From NCBI GenBank assembly GCA_964355015.1, contig CAYHCE010000018.1:9318-73317 (forward strand): a stretch of 64,000 bases of DNA, given 5' to 3'. This stretch comes from CAYHCE01 sp964355015. GTDB lineage: Bacteria > Cyanobacteriota > Cyanobacteriia > PCC-6307 > Cyanobiaceae. Both the position numbers and the translations under genes were made by a program. Positions 7,998-15,993 of the stretch are shown here, in pieces (position 1 is the stretch's first letter; each line of letters begins with the position of its first letter). Below the pieces are notes generated by a model, which saw only the letters and a list, made by a program, of their open reading frames with translations, ran no database searches and had not been told where the DNA came from.

Positions 7998-9086
7998 ATG
8001 GTCACCTCCAACCTGACGCGCCTGCCGGTCACCGTGGTGACCGGCTTCCTCGGCGCCGGCAAGACCAGCCTGCTCCGCCATCTGCTGCTGCACAGCGGCC
8101 AGCGCCTGGCGGTGCTGGTCAACGAATTCGGCGAAGTGGGCATCGATGGCGAGCTGCTGCGCAGCTGCGGCTTCTGCCCGGAGGAGGAGATGGAGGGGCG
8201 GCTGGTGGAGCTGGCCAACGGCTGCCTCTGCTGCACCGTGCAGGACGAATTCCTGCCCACGATGCGGACCCTGCTGGAGCGGGCCGACCGGCTCGACGGG
8301 ATCGTGGTGGAGACCAGCGGGCTCGCCCTGCCCGAGCCCTTGGTGCAGGCCTTCCAGTGGCCTGAGATCCGCAGTCGCACCCGGGTGAACGGGGTGGTGG
8401 CGGTGGTGGATGGGGAAGCCCTGGCACGGGGGAGCGTGGTCGGGGACCCGCAGGCGCTCGAACGCCAACGGCGTTCCGATCCCAGCCTCGACCACCTCGC
8501 AGGGCTGGAGGAGCTGTTCCGCGACCAGCTGGAGGCCGCGGATCTGGTGCTGGTGAGCCGGGCCGACCGCCTCGACGACGGCACCCTGGCGACCGTGCGT
8601 GAGCAGGTGAGCCTGGGCTGTCGGCCCGGGGCGGCGGTGCTGTCGATGGTTCGGGGTGCCGTTTCGCCTGCACTGCTGCTGGGCCTCGACCGCCAGGAAA
8701 GCGAAGGCATGGGCGACCCTGGCCATGCCGAGCACGACCACCCTCACGACCACACCCACGTGCCCATCCAGTCTCTGGCGATCCGGCTGGAGGGCCGCTT
8801 CGAACGGGCGGGCCTGGAGCGGGTGCTGGCGGAGCAGATCGTCGACCAGGGGATCCTGCGTCTCAAGGGCTGGCTGCGGCAGCCCGGCAAAAGCCGTCGT
8901 CTGCAGATTCAGGCCGTGGGTCCTCGCCTGGAGTGCTGGTACGACGGCCAGCCGACCGGAGTGGGGACGGGGGGCGAGCTGGGCGGTGACAACGGCCTCG
9001 AGCCCTGCCTCGAACTGGTTCTGTTGGGTCTGCAGCTCGACAGGGAACGGTTCGAAGCGGCCCTGGCTCAGTCCAGGGGGAACTGA
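7998..9086 (+). CDS. CobW/COG0523-family metal-chaperone GTPase
   Basis: 362 residues. Walker A GFLGAGKTS is at about 16-24. The metal-binding GCLCC motif (CxCC) follows at about 74-78. A His-rich stretch EHDHPHDHTHVP lies near residue 245, followed by the CobW C-terminal domain. The family comprises G3E GTPases that deliver zinc, cobalt or nickel to enzymes. The riboswitch and the adjacent HupE permease favour cobalt handling for B12 synthesis, but this is inference; a zinc chaperone is the main alternative. The closest symbol would be cobW, left blank because the substrate is not shown. The 3' end overlaps the convergent small gene by 19 bases. Confidence 0.9.
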   Translation: MVTSNLTRLPVTVVTGFLGAGKTSLLRHLLLHSGQRLAVLVNEFGEVGIDGELLRSCGFCPEEEMEGRLVELANGCLCCTVQDEFLPTMRTLLERADRLDGIVVETSGLALPEPLVQAFQWPEIRSRTRVNGVVAVVDGEALARGSVVGDPQALERQRRSDPSLDHLAGLEELFRDQLEAADLVLVSRADRLDDGTLATVREQVSLGCRPGAAVLSMVRGAVSPALLLGLDRQESEGMGDPGHAEHDHPHDHTHVPIQSLAIRLEGRFERAGLERVLAEQIVDQGILRLKGWLRQPGKSRRLQIQAVGPRLECWYDGQPTGVGTGGELGGDNGLEPCLELVLLGLQLDRERFEAALAQSRGN

Positions 9087-9427
9087 CCCCTGGCACAGAC
9101 ACCGTCCCAGCACAGGGCCTGGTCATCGGTCCAGCTGCCGGTGACCGTCTGCCATGGACCGGCGGTCCGCTGCATCTGCACGCTCCCCTTGCCGTCATGG
9201 CGGAAGTCGAGTCGCTGGCCGTTCTGCTCGATCTGCCAGCGTTCTCCGACCGCTTCCACCGTCATCAGACAGGGACCCCAGGAACCCTGACCGAGACGGC
9301 ACTCGACCGGAAAGGTCTGCGGCCTGGCCTGAAGCGGGGGCGGCGGCAGGACCACCATCGCCAGCAGAGCCAGCCCTGCGGCCAGCAACATGGTCTGTTC
9401 CCTCCGCCGCAGGGAATCGGAAGTCAT
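9068..9427 (-). CDS. Small exported protein of unknown function
   Basis: 119 residues, unrecognised. A basic start (LRRREQ), a hydrophobic core (LLAAGLALLAMVVL) and a likely cleavage near LQARPQ give a signal peptide. The mature part of about 85 residues has four cysteines (ECRLG, GPCLM, ALCWDGVCA) that could form two disulfides, and ends with a CWDGVCARGQ motif. Small exported cyanobacterial proteins with this pattern are known but uncharacterised. It is divergent from purS and convergent with the CobW gene, whose end it overlaps by 19 bases. Confidence 0.75.
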   Translation of the reverse strand: MTSDSLRRREQTMLLAAGLALLAMVVLPPPPLQARPQTFPVECRLGQGSWGPCLMTVEAVGERWQIEQNGQRLDFRHDGKGSVQMQRTAGPWQTVTGSWTDDQALCWDGVCARGQFPLD

Positions 9428-9525
9428 CGCGCGGGTCTTCTGCGTCTCACAGCTTCAACCTGACGCTGCGAGGTGAGGCGGGGGAACATGGGCTGCCAAG
9501 ATTTAACAAACGAGCTGCCGCCCTG

Positions 9526-9822
9526 GTGCCCCGCTTTCACGCCCGTGTGCTGGTCTCCCTGAGGCCCTCGGTTCTCGATCCGGCGGGAGAAGCCGCGCGG
9601 GCCGCCACCACCCGCCTGGGCGTGGAGGGAGTGAGCAGCCTCCGCATCGGCAAGGTCGTGGAACTCGAGCTCGACGCTCCCGATGCCGCCACCGCTCGCA
9701 GCCGCGTCGAGCGGCTCAGCGACCGGCTGCTCGCCAACCCTGTCATCGAGAACTGGCAGCTCGAACTGCAGGAAGTCAGCACCGATGCCGCGATCACCAG
9801 CGCTGAGGACGCCCCGGCATGA
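9526..9822 (+). CDS. purS: Phosphoribosylformylglycinamidine synthase, PurS subunit
   Basis: 98 residues from the GTG at 9526; family members are usually 80-90 residues and the excess is a C-terminal tail after the LQEVSTD segment. PurS is the small subunit of the three-part FGAM synthase (PurS-PurQ-PurL) of purine synthesis. The family features are visible: ARVLVSLRPSVLDPAG, RLGVEGVSSLRIGK, and LLANPVIENW at the end of the fold. Its TGA overlaps the ATG of purQ by four bases (ATGA), a strong sign of translational coupling. The upstream frame stays open but has no protein-like sequence, so the GTG start is preferred. Confidence 0.93.
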   Translation: MPRFHARVLVSLRPSVLDPAGEAARAATTRLGVEGVSSLRIGKVVELELDAPDAATARSRVERLSDRLLANPVIENWQLELQEVSTDAAITSAEDAPA

Positions 9823-10472
9823 CGATCGGCGTGGTGGTCTTTCCCGGCTCGAACTGCGACCGGGACGTGCGCTGGGCGGCGGAAGGCTGCCTCGGCATTC
9901 CAACCCGTTTTCTCTGGCACGAGGAGAGGGATCTGAACGGCATCGACGCCGTGGTCCTGCCCGGTGGCTTCAGCTACGGCGATTATCTCCGCTGCGGCGC
10001 GATCGCCCGCTTTGCGCCGGTGCTGCAGGAGGTGATGGCGTTCGCCGAACAGGGTGGGCCGGTGCTGGGGATCTGCAATGGCTTCCAGGTGCTCACGGAA
10101 CTGGGTCTGCTGCCCGGCGCCCTCACCCGCAACCGGAATCTCCACTTCCTCTGCGAACCCACCCAGCTGAGCGTGAGCCCGGGCGTCAGCCGCTGGCTGG
10201 CGGATTACGGCGAGGGAGAGCTGATCACCCTGCCGATCGCCCATGGCGAAGGCCGCTACCAGTGCGACCCCGACATCCTCGAACACCTGAACCAGAACGG
10301 GCAGGTGGCGCTGCGTTACGCCGCCAACCCGAACGGATCGATGGGCGACGTGGCGGGCCTGACCAACGCGGCAGGGAACGTGCTCGGTCTGATGCCCCAT
10401 CCCGAACGGGCCTGCGACGGCCGCATCGGTGGCGTGGATGGCCAGCGGGTGTTCGCCTCCCTGCTGGGCTGA
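9819..10472 (+). CDS. purQ: Phosphoribosylformylglycinamidine synthase, PurQ glutamine amidotransferase subunit
   Basis: 217 residues. It supplies ammonia from glutamine to PurL for making FGAM in purine synthesis. This is a class I glutaminase: the N-terminal VVFPGSNCDRD, the LPGGFSYGDYLRCGAI oxyanion segment, the nucleophile Cys in GICNGFQVL, and the His-Glu pair in MPHPERA near the C-terminus are all present. It is coupled to purS through an ATGA overlap. purL is not in the window. A strong hairpin at 10520-10540 follows the stop. Confidence 0.97.
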   Translation: MTIGVVVFPGSNCDRDVRWAAEGCLGIPTRFLWHEERDLNGIDAVVLPGGFSYGDYLRCGAIARFAPVLQEVMAFAEQGGPVLGICNGFQVLTELGLLPGALTRNRNLHFLCEPTQLSVSPGVSRWLADYGEGELITLPIAHGEGRYQCDPDILEHLNQNGQVALRYAANPNGSMGDVAGLTNAAGNVLGLMPHPERACDGRIGGVDGQRVFASLLG

Positions 10473-10519
10473 CTGCTGGGCTGGGCAGGCGAACTGCGGG
10501 GTGGGCAACGCCATGAAGA

Positions 10520-10540
10520 AGGGCCCCGGCCAGGGGCCCT
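10520..10540 (-). terminator. Hairpin between convergent purQ and peroxiredoxin
   Basis: An 8-bp perfect stem, AGGGCCCC and GGGGCCCT, closes a 5-base loop. Read on the minus strand it is followed by TTCTTC, so it best serves as terminator for the peroxiredoxin gene. It could also stop transcripts coming from purQ, although no U-tract follows in that direction. Confidence 0.6.
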
Positions 10541-10582
10541 AAGGACGCGGGATCTCGCTCCCCCGATCGATCGAGCCGATGC

Positions 10583-11185
10583 TCAGTTGACGGCGGCGAA
10601 GAATTCCTTGCTGCCGACGGGGTCGGGCTTCATGGTCTTCTCACCGGGGGTCCAGTTGGCGGGGCAGACCTGATCGGGGTGGGAATGGACGTACTGGAAG
10701 GCCTGCAGGATGCGCAGGGTCTCCTCGACGTTGCGGCCCACGCCCAGGTTGTTGATCGTGGCGTGCTGGATCACGCCCTCCGGATCGATCAGGAACAGGC
10801 CGCGCAGGGCGACGCCTGCGTCCTCGTCGAGCACGTTGTAGGCAGCGGCGATCTCCTTCTTGAGGTCGGCGACGAGGGGGTAGGCGATGTCGCCGAGTCC
10901 ACCATGCTTGCGGTCGGTCTGGATCCAGGCCAGATGGCTGAACTGGCTGTCGACCGAGACGCCGAGAACTTCGGTGTTGCGGCTGGTGAACTCGGAGTAG
11001 CTGTCGCTGAACGCCGTGATCTCCGTGGGGCAGACGAAGGTGAAGTCCAGTGGGTAGAAGAACAGCACCACGTACTTGCCGCGGTACTGGGAGAGAGTGA
11101 CCTGCTGGAATTCCTGGTCCACCACGGCGGTGGCGCTGAAATCGGGGGCCTGCTGCCCAACGCGCAGGGGAGCGTTGACGGTCAT
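10583..11185 (-). CDS. 2-Cys peroxiredoxin
   Basis: 200 residues from the ATG at 11185; an in-frame TTG at 11203 would add six residues. It reduces hydrogen peroxide and organic peroxides using thioredoxin. The peroxidatic Cys lies in FYPLDFTFVCPTE at about residue 50, with the usual Pro/Thr of the active site, and the resolving Cys in the VCPANW motif near residue 173, so this is a typical dimeric 2-Cys enzyme. The C-terminus runs about 25 residues beyond VCPANW, in line with the plant and cyanobacterial type. It is monocistronic, with a terminator-like hairpin about 45 bases downstream. Confidence 0.96.
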   Translation of the reverse strand: MTVNAPLRVGQQAPDFSATAVVDQEFQQVTLSQYRGKYVVLFFYPLDFTFVCPTEITAFSDSYSEFTSRNTEVLGVSVDSQFSHLAWIQTDRKHGGLGDIAYPLVADLKKEIAAAYNVLDEDAGVALRGLFLIDPEGVIQHATINNLGVGRNVEETLRILQAFQYVHSHPDQVCPANWTPGEKTMKPDPVGSKEFFAAVN

Positions 11186-11358
11186 GACGGTGGGACGAGA
11201 CAAGGTGGAGTGCAGGGAGCGCAGTCCGAACTCGGACCGACTACCACTTGAGGCCGCAACAATTTATCACGGAAGTCCGATGCCCTGCTGGGCCTAGGCT
11301 TGGTCAGGAGCAAAGGCAGTACAGCTGCCCACTCCCACTCTTCCGATCCTGCCTCCCG

Positions 11359-11676
11359 ATGCCCTGGGACCCCGTCCTGCTGCGCAAGTACAACAACACC
11401 GGTCACTTCCGCCTGCTCAACCAGTTGCGCAGCGAGTTGAAGGCCCATCCCCTCAACCGCCAGCAGGGCGAGGAGCAGGATGGCGGTCGAGTCCGCACCG
11501 GCCCCCTGGTCAGGGCCGTCGAGGTGCGACCCCAGGCCTACGGGCGCCAGCGCCGCTACGCAGGCACTGTCCCGGCACCGAATCTGCCGCCGGCGCCAGC
11601 CAGCCCGGAAGGTGCGGGAGGGGCCGGATCGGCAGCCAGCTTCCGCGATCGCCTCAATGCGATCGAGATGCGCTGA
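11359..11676 (+). CDS. Small conserved cyanobacterial protein of unknown function
   Basis: 105 residues from the ATG at 11359. The first 35 residues (PWDPVLLRKYNNTGHFRLLN) look conserved and folded, while the rest is rich in Gln, Arg, Pro, Ala and Gly and probably disordered. The C-terminus ends with a short helical ASFRDRLNAIEMR segment. Proteins starting this way occur in many marine and freshwater picocyanobacteria, as I recall, but I know no function. It precedes the convergent tRNA-Met gene. The ATG is preferred over upstream in-frame starts because the extra sequence is not protein-like. Confidence 0.7.
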   Translation: MPWDPVLLRKYNNTGHFRLLNQLRSELKAHPLNRQQGEEQDGGRVRTGPLVRAVEVRPQAYGRQRRYAGTVPAPNLPPAPASPEGAGGAGSAASFRDRLNAIEMR

Positions 11677-11719
11677 TCTCGCGAAAGGAACTTGGACTAC
11701 GCGGACGCGACCATACCAA

Positions 11720-11793
11720 TGGCTCGGGGGAGACTTGAACTCCCGACCTTGGGGTTATGAATCCCACGCTCTAACCAGCTGAGCTACCGAGCC
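11720..11793 (-). tRNA. tRNA-Met (CAT), elongator type
   Basis: 74 bases on the minus strand. The acceptor stem GGCTCGG pairs with CCGAGCC; the D-arm is GCTCAGCTGGTTAGAGC; the anticodon loop TTCATAA carries CAT; the T-loop is GTTCAAG. The anticodon stem has a possible A-C mismatch next to the loop. The first acceptor pair is G-C, as in elongator Met and unlike initiator tRNA, and the stem lacks the three G-C pairs of the initiator. The 3' CCA is not encoded, as is common in cyanobacteria. Confidence 0.95.
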
Positions 11794-11875
11794 GCGTTGG
11801 AAGCACTTTAGACGATCGCCTCCCCGGATTCCAGCCATTTCACTCCGCAGCCTCAGGCAGCGGGAGCGGGCCAGC

Positions 11876-12946
11876 TCAGGCCCTGTCGGGGAGGAACGGC
11901 AGAGGATTCACAGCGCCGCGGCCGGCGGGATGGATCTCGAAGTGGAGGTGTGGGCCGGTGCTCTGGCCGGTGCTGCCCATCTCGGCGATCGGTGTGCCCT
12001 GGGCGACCTCCTGACCGGCCCGCACCAGCAGACGACTGTTGTGGCCGTAACGAGTCATGCTGCCGTCGGGATGGAGGATCTCGACCACGTAGCCGTAGCC
12101 GCCGTCATTCCAGCCGGCGACGCTCACCCGACCTTCACGGGCCGCCACGATGGGGGTTCCCACGTTGTTGGCGACATCGATGCCCCTGTGCATCCTTCCC
12201 CAGCGCCAGCCGTAACCGGAGCTGAACACCCCACGGGTCGGCCAGATCCAGCGGCTTCCCACCATGGAAGGTGCAGGTTCTTTCCACTGCTCCTGCTTGC
12301 GGCCGAAATTAGGGAGTTCGGGCCAGCTCAGCCCACCGCTGCCCACAGGGTTGAGGCCGAGAACCATACGGGAGCGGCCGGGCGAGGAATTGGCCAGCTG
12401 GATCTGGGTGCCGGCCACGAGACGGGCGGCTTCCAGACCAGGATTGAGCCTCAGCAGATCCTGGATGGTTACGCCGTAGCGCTGAGCGATCTTGACGAGG
12501 CTGTCGCCGAAGCGAACGACGCCGGTGGATTCAAGCGGCGGCGGGGTTGTCACCGGAGCCGAACGGCGCAGTTCGGTGGTGTCGAGGGAGGCAAGCTGCT
12601 TGGCCTGATCCGCCTTCTGTGAGGGGAGCACCACCCAGTCGCCGCGACTGAACTCATGGTCCTCGTCGACGTCGTTCAGATGGGCCAGCGGGGTTTCCTG
12701 CACCCGCAGCTGGCTGGCCAGATCTTCGAGGCTGATGCCGGAGCGGATCCGCACCCAGAGCCTGTCGGCCCGGGGGAGAGCGGCGAGCAGCACAGGCTCC
12801 GGTGGGGGCTCAGCAACCAGCCGCTCGGGCATCGTGTCAAGGCCGGGGCCACGGGAATCGGCAATGCCGGGAATGGCGCCAGCGGCCATCAGAGAGAGAA
12901 CCGGCATGGTTCCCAGCAGGGGCAATAACAGATGCGAAGGCTTCAT
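11876..12946 (-). CDS. LysM-containing M23 peptidoglycan endopeptidase
   Basis: 356 residues from the ATG at 12946; in-frame starts at 12991 and 13033 are possible. A signal peptide begins at KPSHLLLPLLG. Two LysM-like segments lie at about 60-110 and 145-190 (GISLEDLASQLRVQETPLAH; FGDSLVKIAQRYGVTIQDLL) and bind glycan. The C-terminal M23 domain carries the zinc motifs HRGID near residue 255 and HLHFE near residue 340. It should cut peptidoglycan cross-links during growth or division. It resembles NlpD/EnvC-type factors, but all motifs are intact, so it is more likely an active enzyme than an amidase activator. Confidence 0.92.
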   Translation of the reverse strand: MKPSHLLLPLLGTMPVLSLMAAGAIPGIADSRGPGLDTMPERLVAEPPPEPVLLAALPRADRLWVRIRSGISLEDLASQLRVQETPLAHLNDVDEDHEFSRGDWVVLPSQKADQAKQLASLDTTELRRSAPVTTPPPLESTGVVRFGDSLVKIAQRYGVTIQDLLRLNPGLEAARLVAGTQIQLANSSPGRSRMVLGLNPVGSGGLSWPELPNFGRKQEQWKEPAPSMVGSRWIWPTRGVFSSGYGWRWGRMHRGIDVANNVGTPIVAAREGRVSVAGWNDGGYGYVVEILHPDGSMTRYGHNSRLLVRAGQEVAQGTPIAEMGSTGQSTGPHLHFEIHPAGRGAVNPLPFLPDRA

Positions 12947-13091
12947 GCAGAAATTCACCGAACGGACAAGACTCGCTGGAGAAGCCACCATCCGCGAGCC
13001 GCGCCGACAGTAGCGGCCGGAACCAATCCTCACAAGTCTTCAGGGTCACCAGTCTGACCGGCAGATCGACCAGTCCCGGTCGGGGAGGAGC

Positions 13092-13568
13092 TCAGATCCC
13101 TGTCTCCAGCTGCCTCCGCGCCTCGAAAAGCACCACCGCGGCCGCCACCGAGAGATTGAGGCTGCGGACCCCGCCACCGCAGCGCACCGACCCCGGCATC
13201 GGGATGGTGAGGCAGCCATCGGCCTGCGCCAGCACGTCCTCGGGGAGCCCGTCGCTCTCCCTTCCAAGCAGCAGCCAGTCGTCGTCATGGAAGGCGCAGG
13301 CGTGGTACGGACGCTCAGACCGGCTGCTCAGGGCGAGCAGGCGCCCGCCGCGGCGTTCCCGCTCCTCCAGGAACGCCCCGAAGCCGCTGTGCCGGGTCAG
13401 CTGCACCCAGGGCCAGTAGTCAAGTCCGGCTCGCCTGAGCTGACGGTCGTCGATGCGGAACCCGAGCGGTTCGATCAGGTGCAGCTCCGTGCCTGTGGCT
13501 GCGCAGGTGCGGGCCACATTGCCGGTGTTGGGTGGGATCTGGGGCTGATAGAGCACTAGGCGGGGCAT
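13092..13568 (-). CDS. trmL: tRNA (cytidine/uridine-34 2'-O)-methyltransferase, SpoU family
   Basis: 158 residues from the ATG at 13568, the usual TrmL length. It methylates the ribose at the wobble position of tRNA-Leu isoacceptors. The start LVLYQPQIPPNTGNVART is the family N-terminal motif, and the trefoil-knot SAM site is seen as LLLGRESDGLP, CLTIPMPGSVR and SLNLSVAAAVVLFEA. It is last in the minus-strand run terB-psb32-pxcA-cobU-trmL and starts 5 bases after cobU. Confidence 0.93.
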   Translation of the reverse strand: MPRLVLYQPQIPPNTGNVARTCAATGTELHLIEPLGFRIDDRQLRRAGLDYWPWVQLTRHSGFGAFLEERERRGGRLLALSSRSERPYHACAFHDDDWLLLGRESDGLPEDVLAQADGCLTIPMPGSVRCGGGVRSLNLSVAAAVVLFEARRQLETGI

Positions 13569-13573
13569 GGATC

Positions 13574-14125
13574 TCAGCCATCGGGCACCGGCTGGCTGAG
13601 GGCGAGCAGATCGAGGGCCCGGCCATGCAGCACCAGCCAGCTGGCTTCGCAGCGGGTGTGGAGGAGCTGCTGCAGCCGGCCGAGACGATCCCGGAAGCGA
13701 CCGCCGATGGCGGTGGCGGGCACCACCCCCCAGCCGGCTTCCTCGCAGACGATCAGACGCGGCGAGGAGCACCGCCCGAGAGCGTCCAGCAAGGCCTTCT
13801 GGCAGAGCTCCCAGTCATCCCGATCCAGGGCCAGGTGATGGGCCAGCCAGGTGCCGAGGGAATCGATCAGCAGCAGGTGGCCGCTGGGGACGCGATCCAG
13901 GGCCGCTGCCAGCTCGCCTTCCACCTCCCAGGTCGACCAGCCCTCCGGTCGCCGCCGGCGATGGAGGAGCAGCCGTTCCTGCCAGGCATCGTCGTCGGGA
14001 AGACACGGTCCGGTGGCGAGATAGACCACGGGCAGGCCGCTCGCGGCGGCCAGCCTTTCCGCCCAGCGGCTCTTGCCGCTGCGGCTGGGACCGCTCACCA
14101 GGATCAGGCCGGTAGGCTCAGCCAC
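13574..14125 (-). CDS. cobU: Adenosylcobinamide kinase / adenosylcobinamide-phosphate guanylyltransferase
   Basis: 183 residues from a GTG at 14125. It phosphorylates and then guanylylates adenosylcobinamide in the late, nucleotide-loop part of B12 synthesis. The P-loop GPSRSGKSRWAE is at about residues 11-22; the family HRRRRPEGWSTWE motif carries the GMP-attachment His region; the Walker B-like LLIDSLGTWLAHHL and VCEEAGWGVVP follow. The start overlaps the end of pxcA by 8 bases and trmL follows 5 bases later, so it is embedded in a photosynthesis-related transcript and not in a B12 operon. Confidence 0.95.
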   Translation of the reverse strand: MAEPTGLILVSGPSRSGKSRWAERLAAASGLPVVYLATGPCLPDDDAWQERLLLHRRRRPEGWSTWEVEGELAAALDRVPSGHLLLIDSLGTWLAHHLALDRDDWELCQKALLDALGRCSSPRLIVCEEAGWGVVPATAIGGRFRDRLGRLQQLLHTRCEASWLVLHGRALDLLALSQPVPDG

Positions 14126-15260
14126 CGCCGTTCATGTTGCGCAGGGTCGCCACCGAGGATGGCGAGACGCGATTGAGATAACGGAAGATCCAGTACTTGA
14201 AGATCGTGGCGAGGATGACCGGGAACGTGGCGATGAACAACAGGATGAAGTTCTCGCGTTGGGGGATCCCCAGATGGTTGGCCACGCCATCGAGCAGCAC
14301 GGTCCATCCCTCCGGGCTGTGAAACCCCACGAAGATGTCGGTGAACAGGATGATGGCGAACGCCTTGGCACTGTCGCTCAGGCCATAGACGAGCTCGTCC
14401 ACGAAGCTCCGCAGCACGCGGATCTCCTCACGGCCGAACAGGCAGACCAGGAAGAAACCGAGCAGTCCGACCAGGTCGGAGATGATGTTCTTGATCGCCT
14501 GGGTGCTCTTGCCGTCGGCCTCCTTCTTCAGAACGGCAGCACGGGTGGCCAGGGCCTTGTGCAATGCTTCGGGGTTCGGGAGTTCCTCCCCCTTGAGCAG
14601 GGCATCGAACTCGATTTCCGCCTTGTAGATCCGCAGCTTCTCTACTGCGGCCTCCTCCAGCTGGGGCTTGGTGTAACTGAGGAAAGAAACATCAGGTGCC
14701 AGACGGTCGACCAGGGGGGAGATCAGGAAGGTGCGACTCGCCTGCTGCAGCAGCAGGGGTACCAGCACCAGCAGCAGCAGAATCCGCAGCGACACCAGGG
14801 TGGTGTCGCGACGACGCCGGAAACCTGCCACCACACTGGCCTCGGCCTCCGGATCCAGCTGGCGGCGAACCCTCTCCACAGCCCCCAGCAGGCTGCGCGG
14901 CAGCAGTTCCGGGGAACGGCTGAGGCTCGGCTGGCCGGTTCGGGTGTTGTAGCGGGACTCCACCACTTCGATCAGTTGCAGCTGCCGCTGCTCCTGGGAA
15001 TCGAGTTCGTGCCGGCGCGGCCGGAGATCCGCCAGCACGTCACGGCAGATCTGAAGCGCCCCACGGAAGCGCCGCAGCATCTGGGCCTGTACCGGCCGGG
15101 GCAGGCTGAGTTCGAGGTCGGCCCGCACGGGCCTGTCGTTGTAGTACTCGAGCTCCAGGCTCTGAATCAGCAGGGCGGCTTCGTAGGCCCGCTCCAGATC
15201 ACTGTCGAGATCGATCGAGCGTGCCTTGCCGAAGGCCCCCATCCAGTCACGCAGGGCCAT
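14118..15260 (-). CDS. pxcA: Proton extrusion protein PxcA (CemA family)
   Basis: 380 residues. PxcA is a cytoplasmic-membrane protein needed for light-driven proton release, homologous to chloroplast CemA. The N-terminal 150 residues are soluble. The C-terminal CemA domain starts near ILLLLVLVPLLLQQASRTF and has further membrane segments at IISDLVGLLGFFLVCLF, AFAIILFTDIFVGFHS and LFIATFPVILATIFKYWIF. GFHSPEGWTVLLD and ENFILLFIATFP are family hallmarks. It lies 6 bases after psb32 and overlaps cobU by 8 bases. A role in pH or inorganic carbon balance during light changes is established for cyanobacterial homologs. Confidence 0.95.
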   Translation of the reverse strand: MALRDWMGAFGKARSIDLDSDLERAYEAALLIQSLELEYYNDRPVRADLELSLPRPVQAQMLRRFRGALQICRDVLADLRPRRHELDSQEQRQLQLIEVVESRYNTRTGQPSLSRSPELLPRSLLGAVERVRRQLDPEAEASVVAGFRRRRDTTLVSLRILLLLVLVPLLLQQASRTFLISPLVDRLAPDVSFLSYTKPQLEEAAVEKLRIYKAEIEFDALLKGEELPNPEALHKALATRAAVLKKEADGKSTQAIKNIISDLVGLLGFFLVCLFGREEIRVLRSFVDELVYGLSDSAKAFAIILFTDIFVGFHSPEGWTVLLDGVANHLGIPQRENFILLFIATFPVILATIFKYWIFRYLNRVSPSSVATLRNMNGGG

Positions 15261-15266
15261 CGGGAA

Positions 15267-15965
15267 TCAACGGGAGAACACCCACCAGGTGAGCATCGGC
15301 ACGACGCTCCCCAGCACCAGCAGAACCACAACCCAGAGGAAGCCGTTGCCGGAGGCCGTTTCCTCCTTTGTGGGAATGTTGCTCACGACCGGGGCCACAT
15401 CCTCCAGGACGGGGGGACCCGGATCATCGCCTCCCCGGAGCACGGTGTCGAGGCGGTTGAGGGCATCCAGGGAAGCCTGGCGGTAGCGGGCACCCAGGCG
15501 CAGGGGCACCGCCATGGTGCTGTCGGCGGTGTTGCGCAACAGGGGCTCCGGCAGCTGGTCGAGCAGGTCGGGGGAGACGACCACGGCCGCCGTGTTCGTC
15601 TGGGCGTCGATCAGGAGCAGCAGGGATCCTGGCTCCGCTTCGGAGCCCAGGCTCCAGCGTTCGAGCAGCTGACGACCGAGACTGTCGAGGTCCAGTCCAT
15701 AGTCGAGGCGCTGCAAGGTCACGAGGCGGGCCTCGATGTGGTCGGCTGCAAGGTCCGCCAGCCGGTGCTCCAGCTCGGACGCTGTGGCACGGCTGAACAG
15801 GGAGGCCGTGTCGATCACGTGCTGCTGCCGACCGGGGGTCGGCAGGTCACGGGCACCGACGGCAAAGGCGGCCGACGCCGGAGCGAGCTGGACGAGCAGC
15901 GCCGCGAGGAGGGCCAGCAGGTGGGGCAGCAGACGCACGGGTATCGGGACGGGCGTTGTTGCCAC
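15267..15965 (-). CDS. psb32: TPM-domain membrane protein, Psb32-like
   Basis: About 232 residues from a GTG at 15965; a GTG at 15938 is also possible. A signal segment (LLPHLLALLAALLVQL, cleavage near ASA) precedes a TPM domain spanning about residues 45-180 (HVIDTASLFSRATASELEHRL, RLVTLQRLDYGLDLDSLG, GSLLLLIDAQTNTAAVV). One C-terminal membrane helix (FLWVVVLLVLGSVVPML) ends in WWVFSR. Psb32 and its plant relative TLP18.3 are TPM proteins that help photosystem II repair. The domain layout matches Psb32, but other TPM proteins share it, so the assignment is probable. It lies 6 bases before pxcA. Confidence 0.8.
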   Translation of the reverse strand: MATTPVPIPVRLLPHLLALLAALLVQLAPASAAFAVGARDLPTPGRQQHVIDTASLFSRATASELEHRLADLAADHIEARLVTLQRLDYGLDLDSLGRQLLERWSLGSEAEPGSLLLLIDAQTNTAAVVVSPDLLDQLPEPLLRNTADSTMAVPLRLGARYRQASLDALNRLDTVLRGGDDPGPPVLEDVAPVVSNIPTKEETASGNGFLWVVVLLVLGSVVPMLTWWVFSR

Positions 15966-15993
15966 AGTTTGGCGCCCGCTGTCACGTTTGGCG

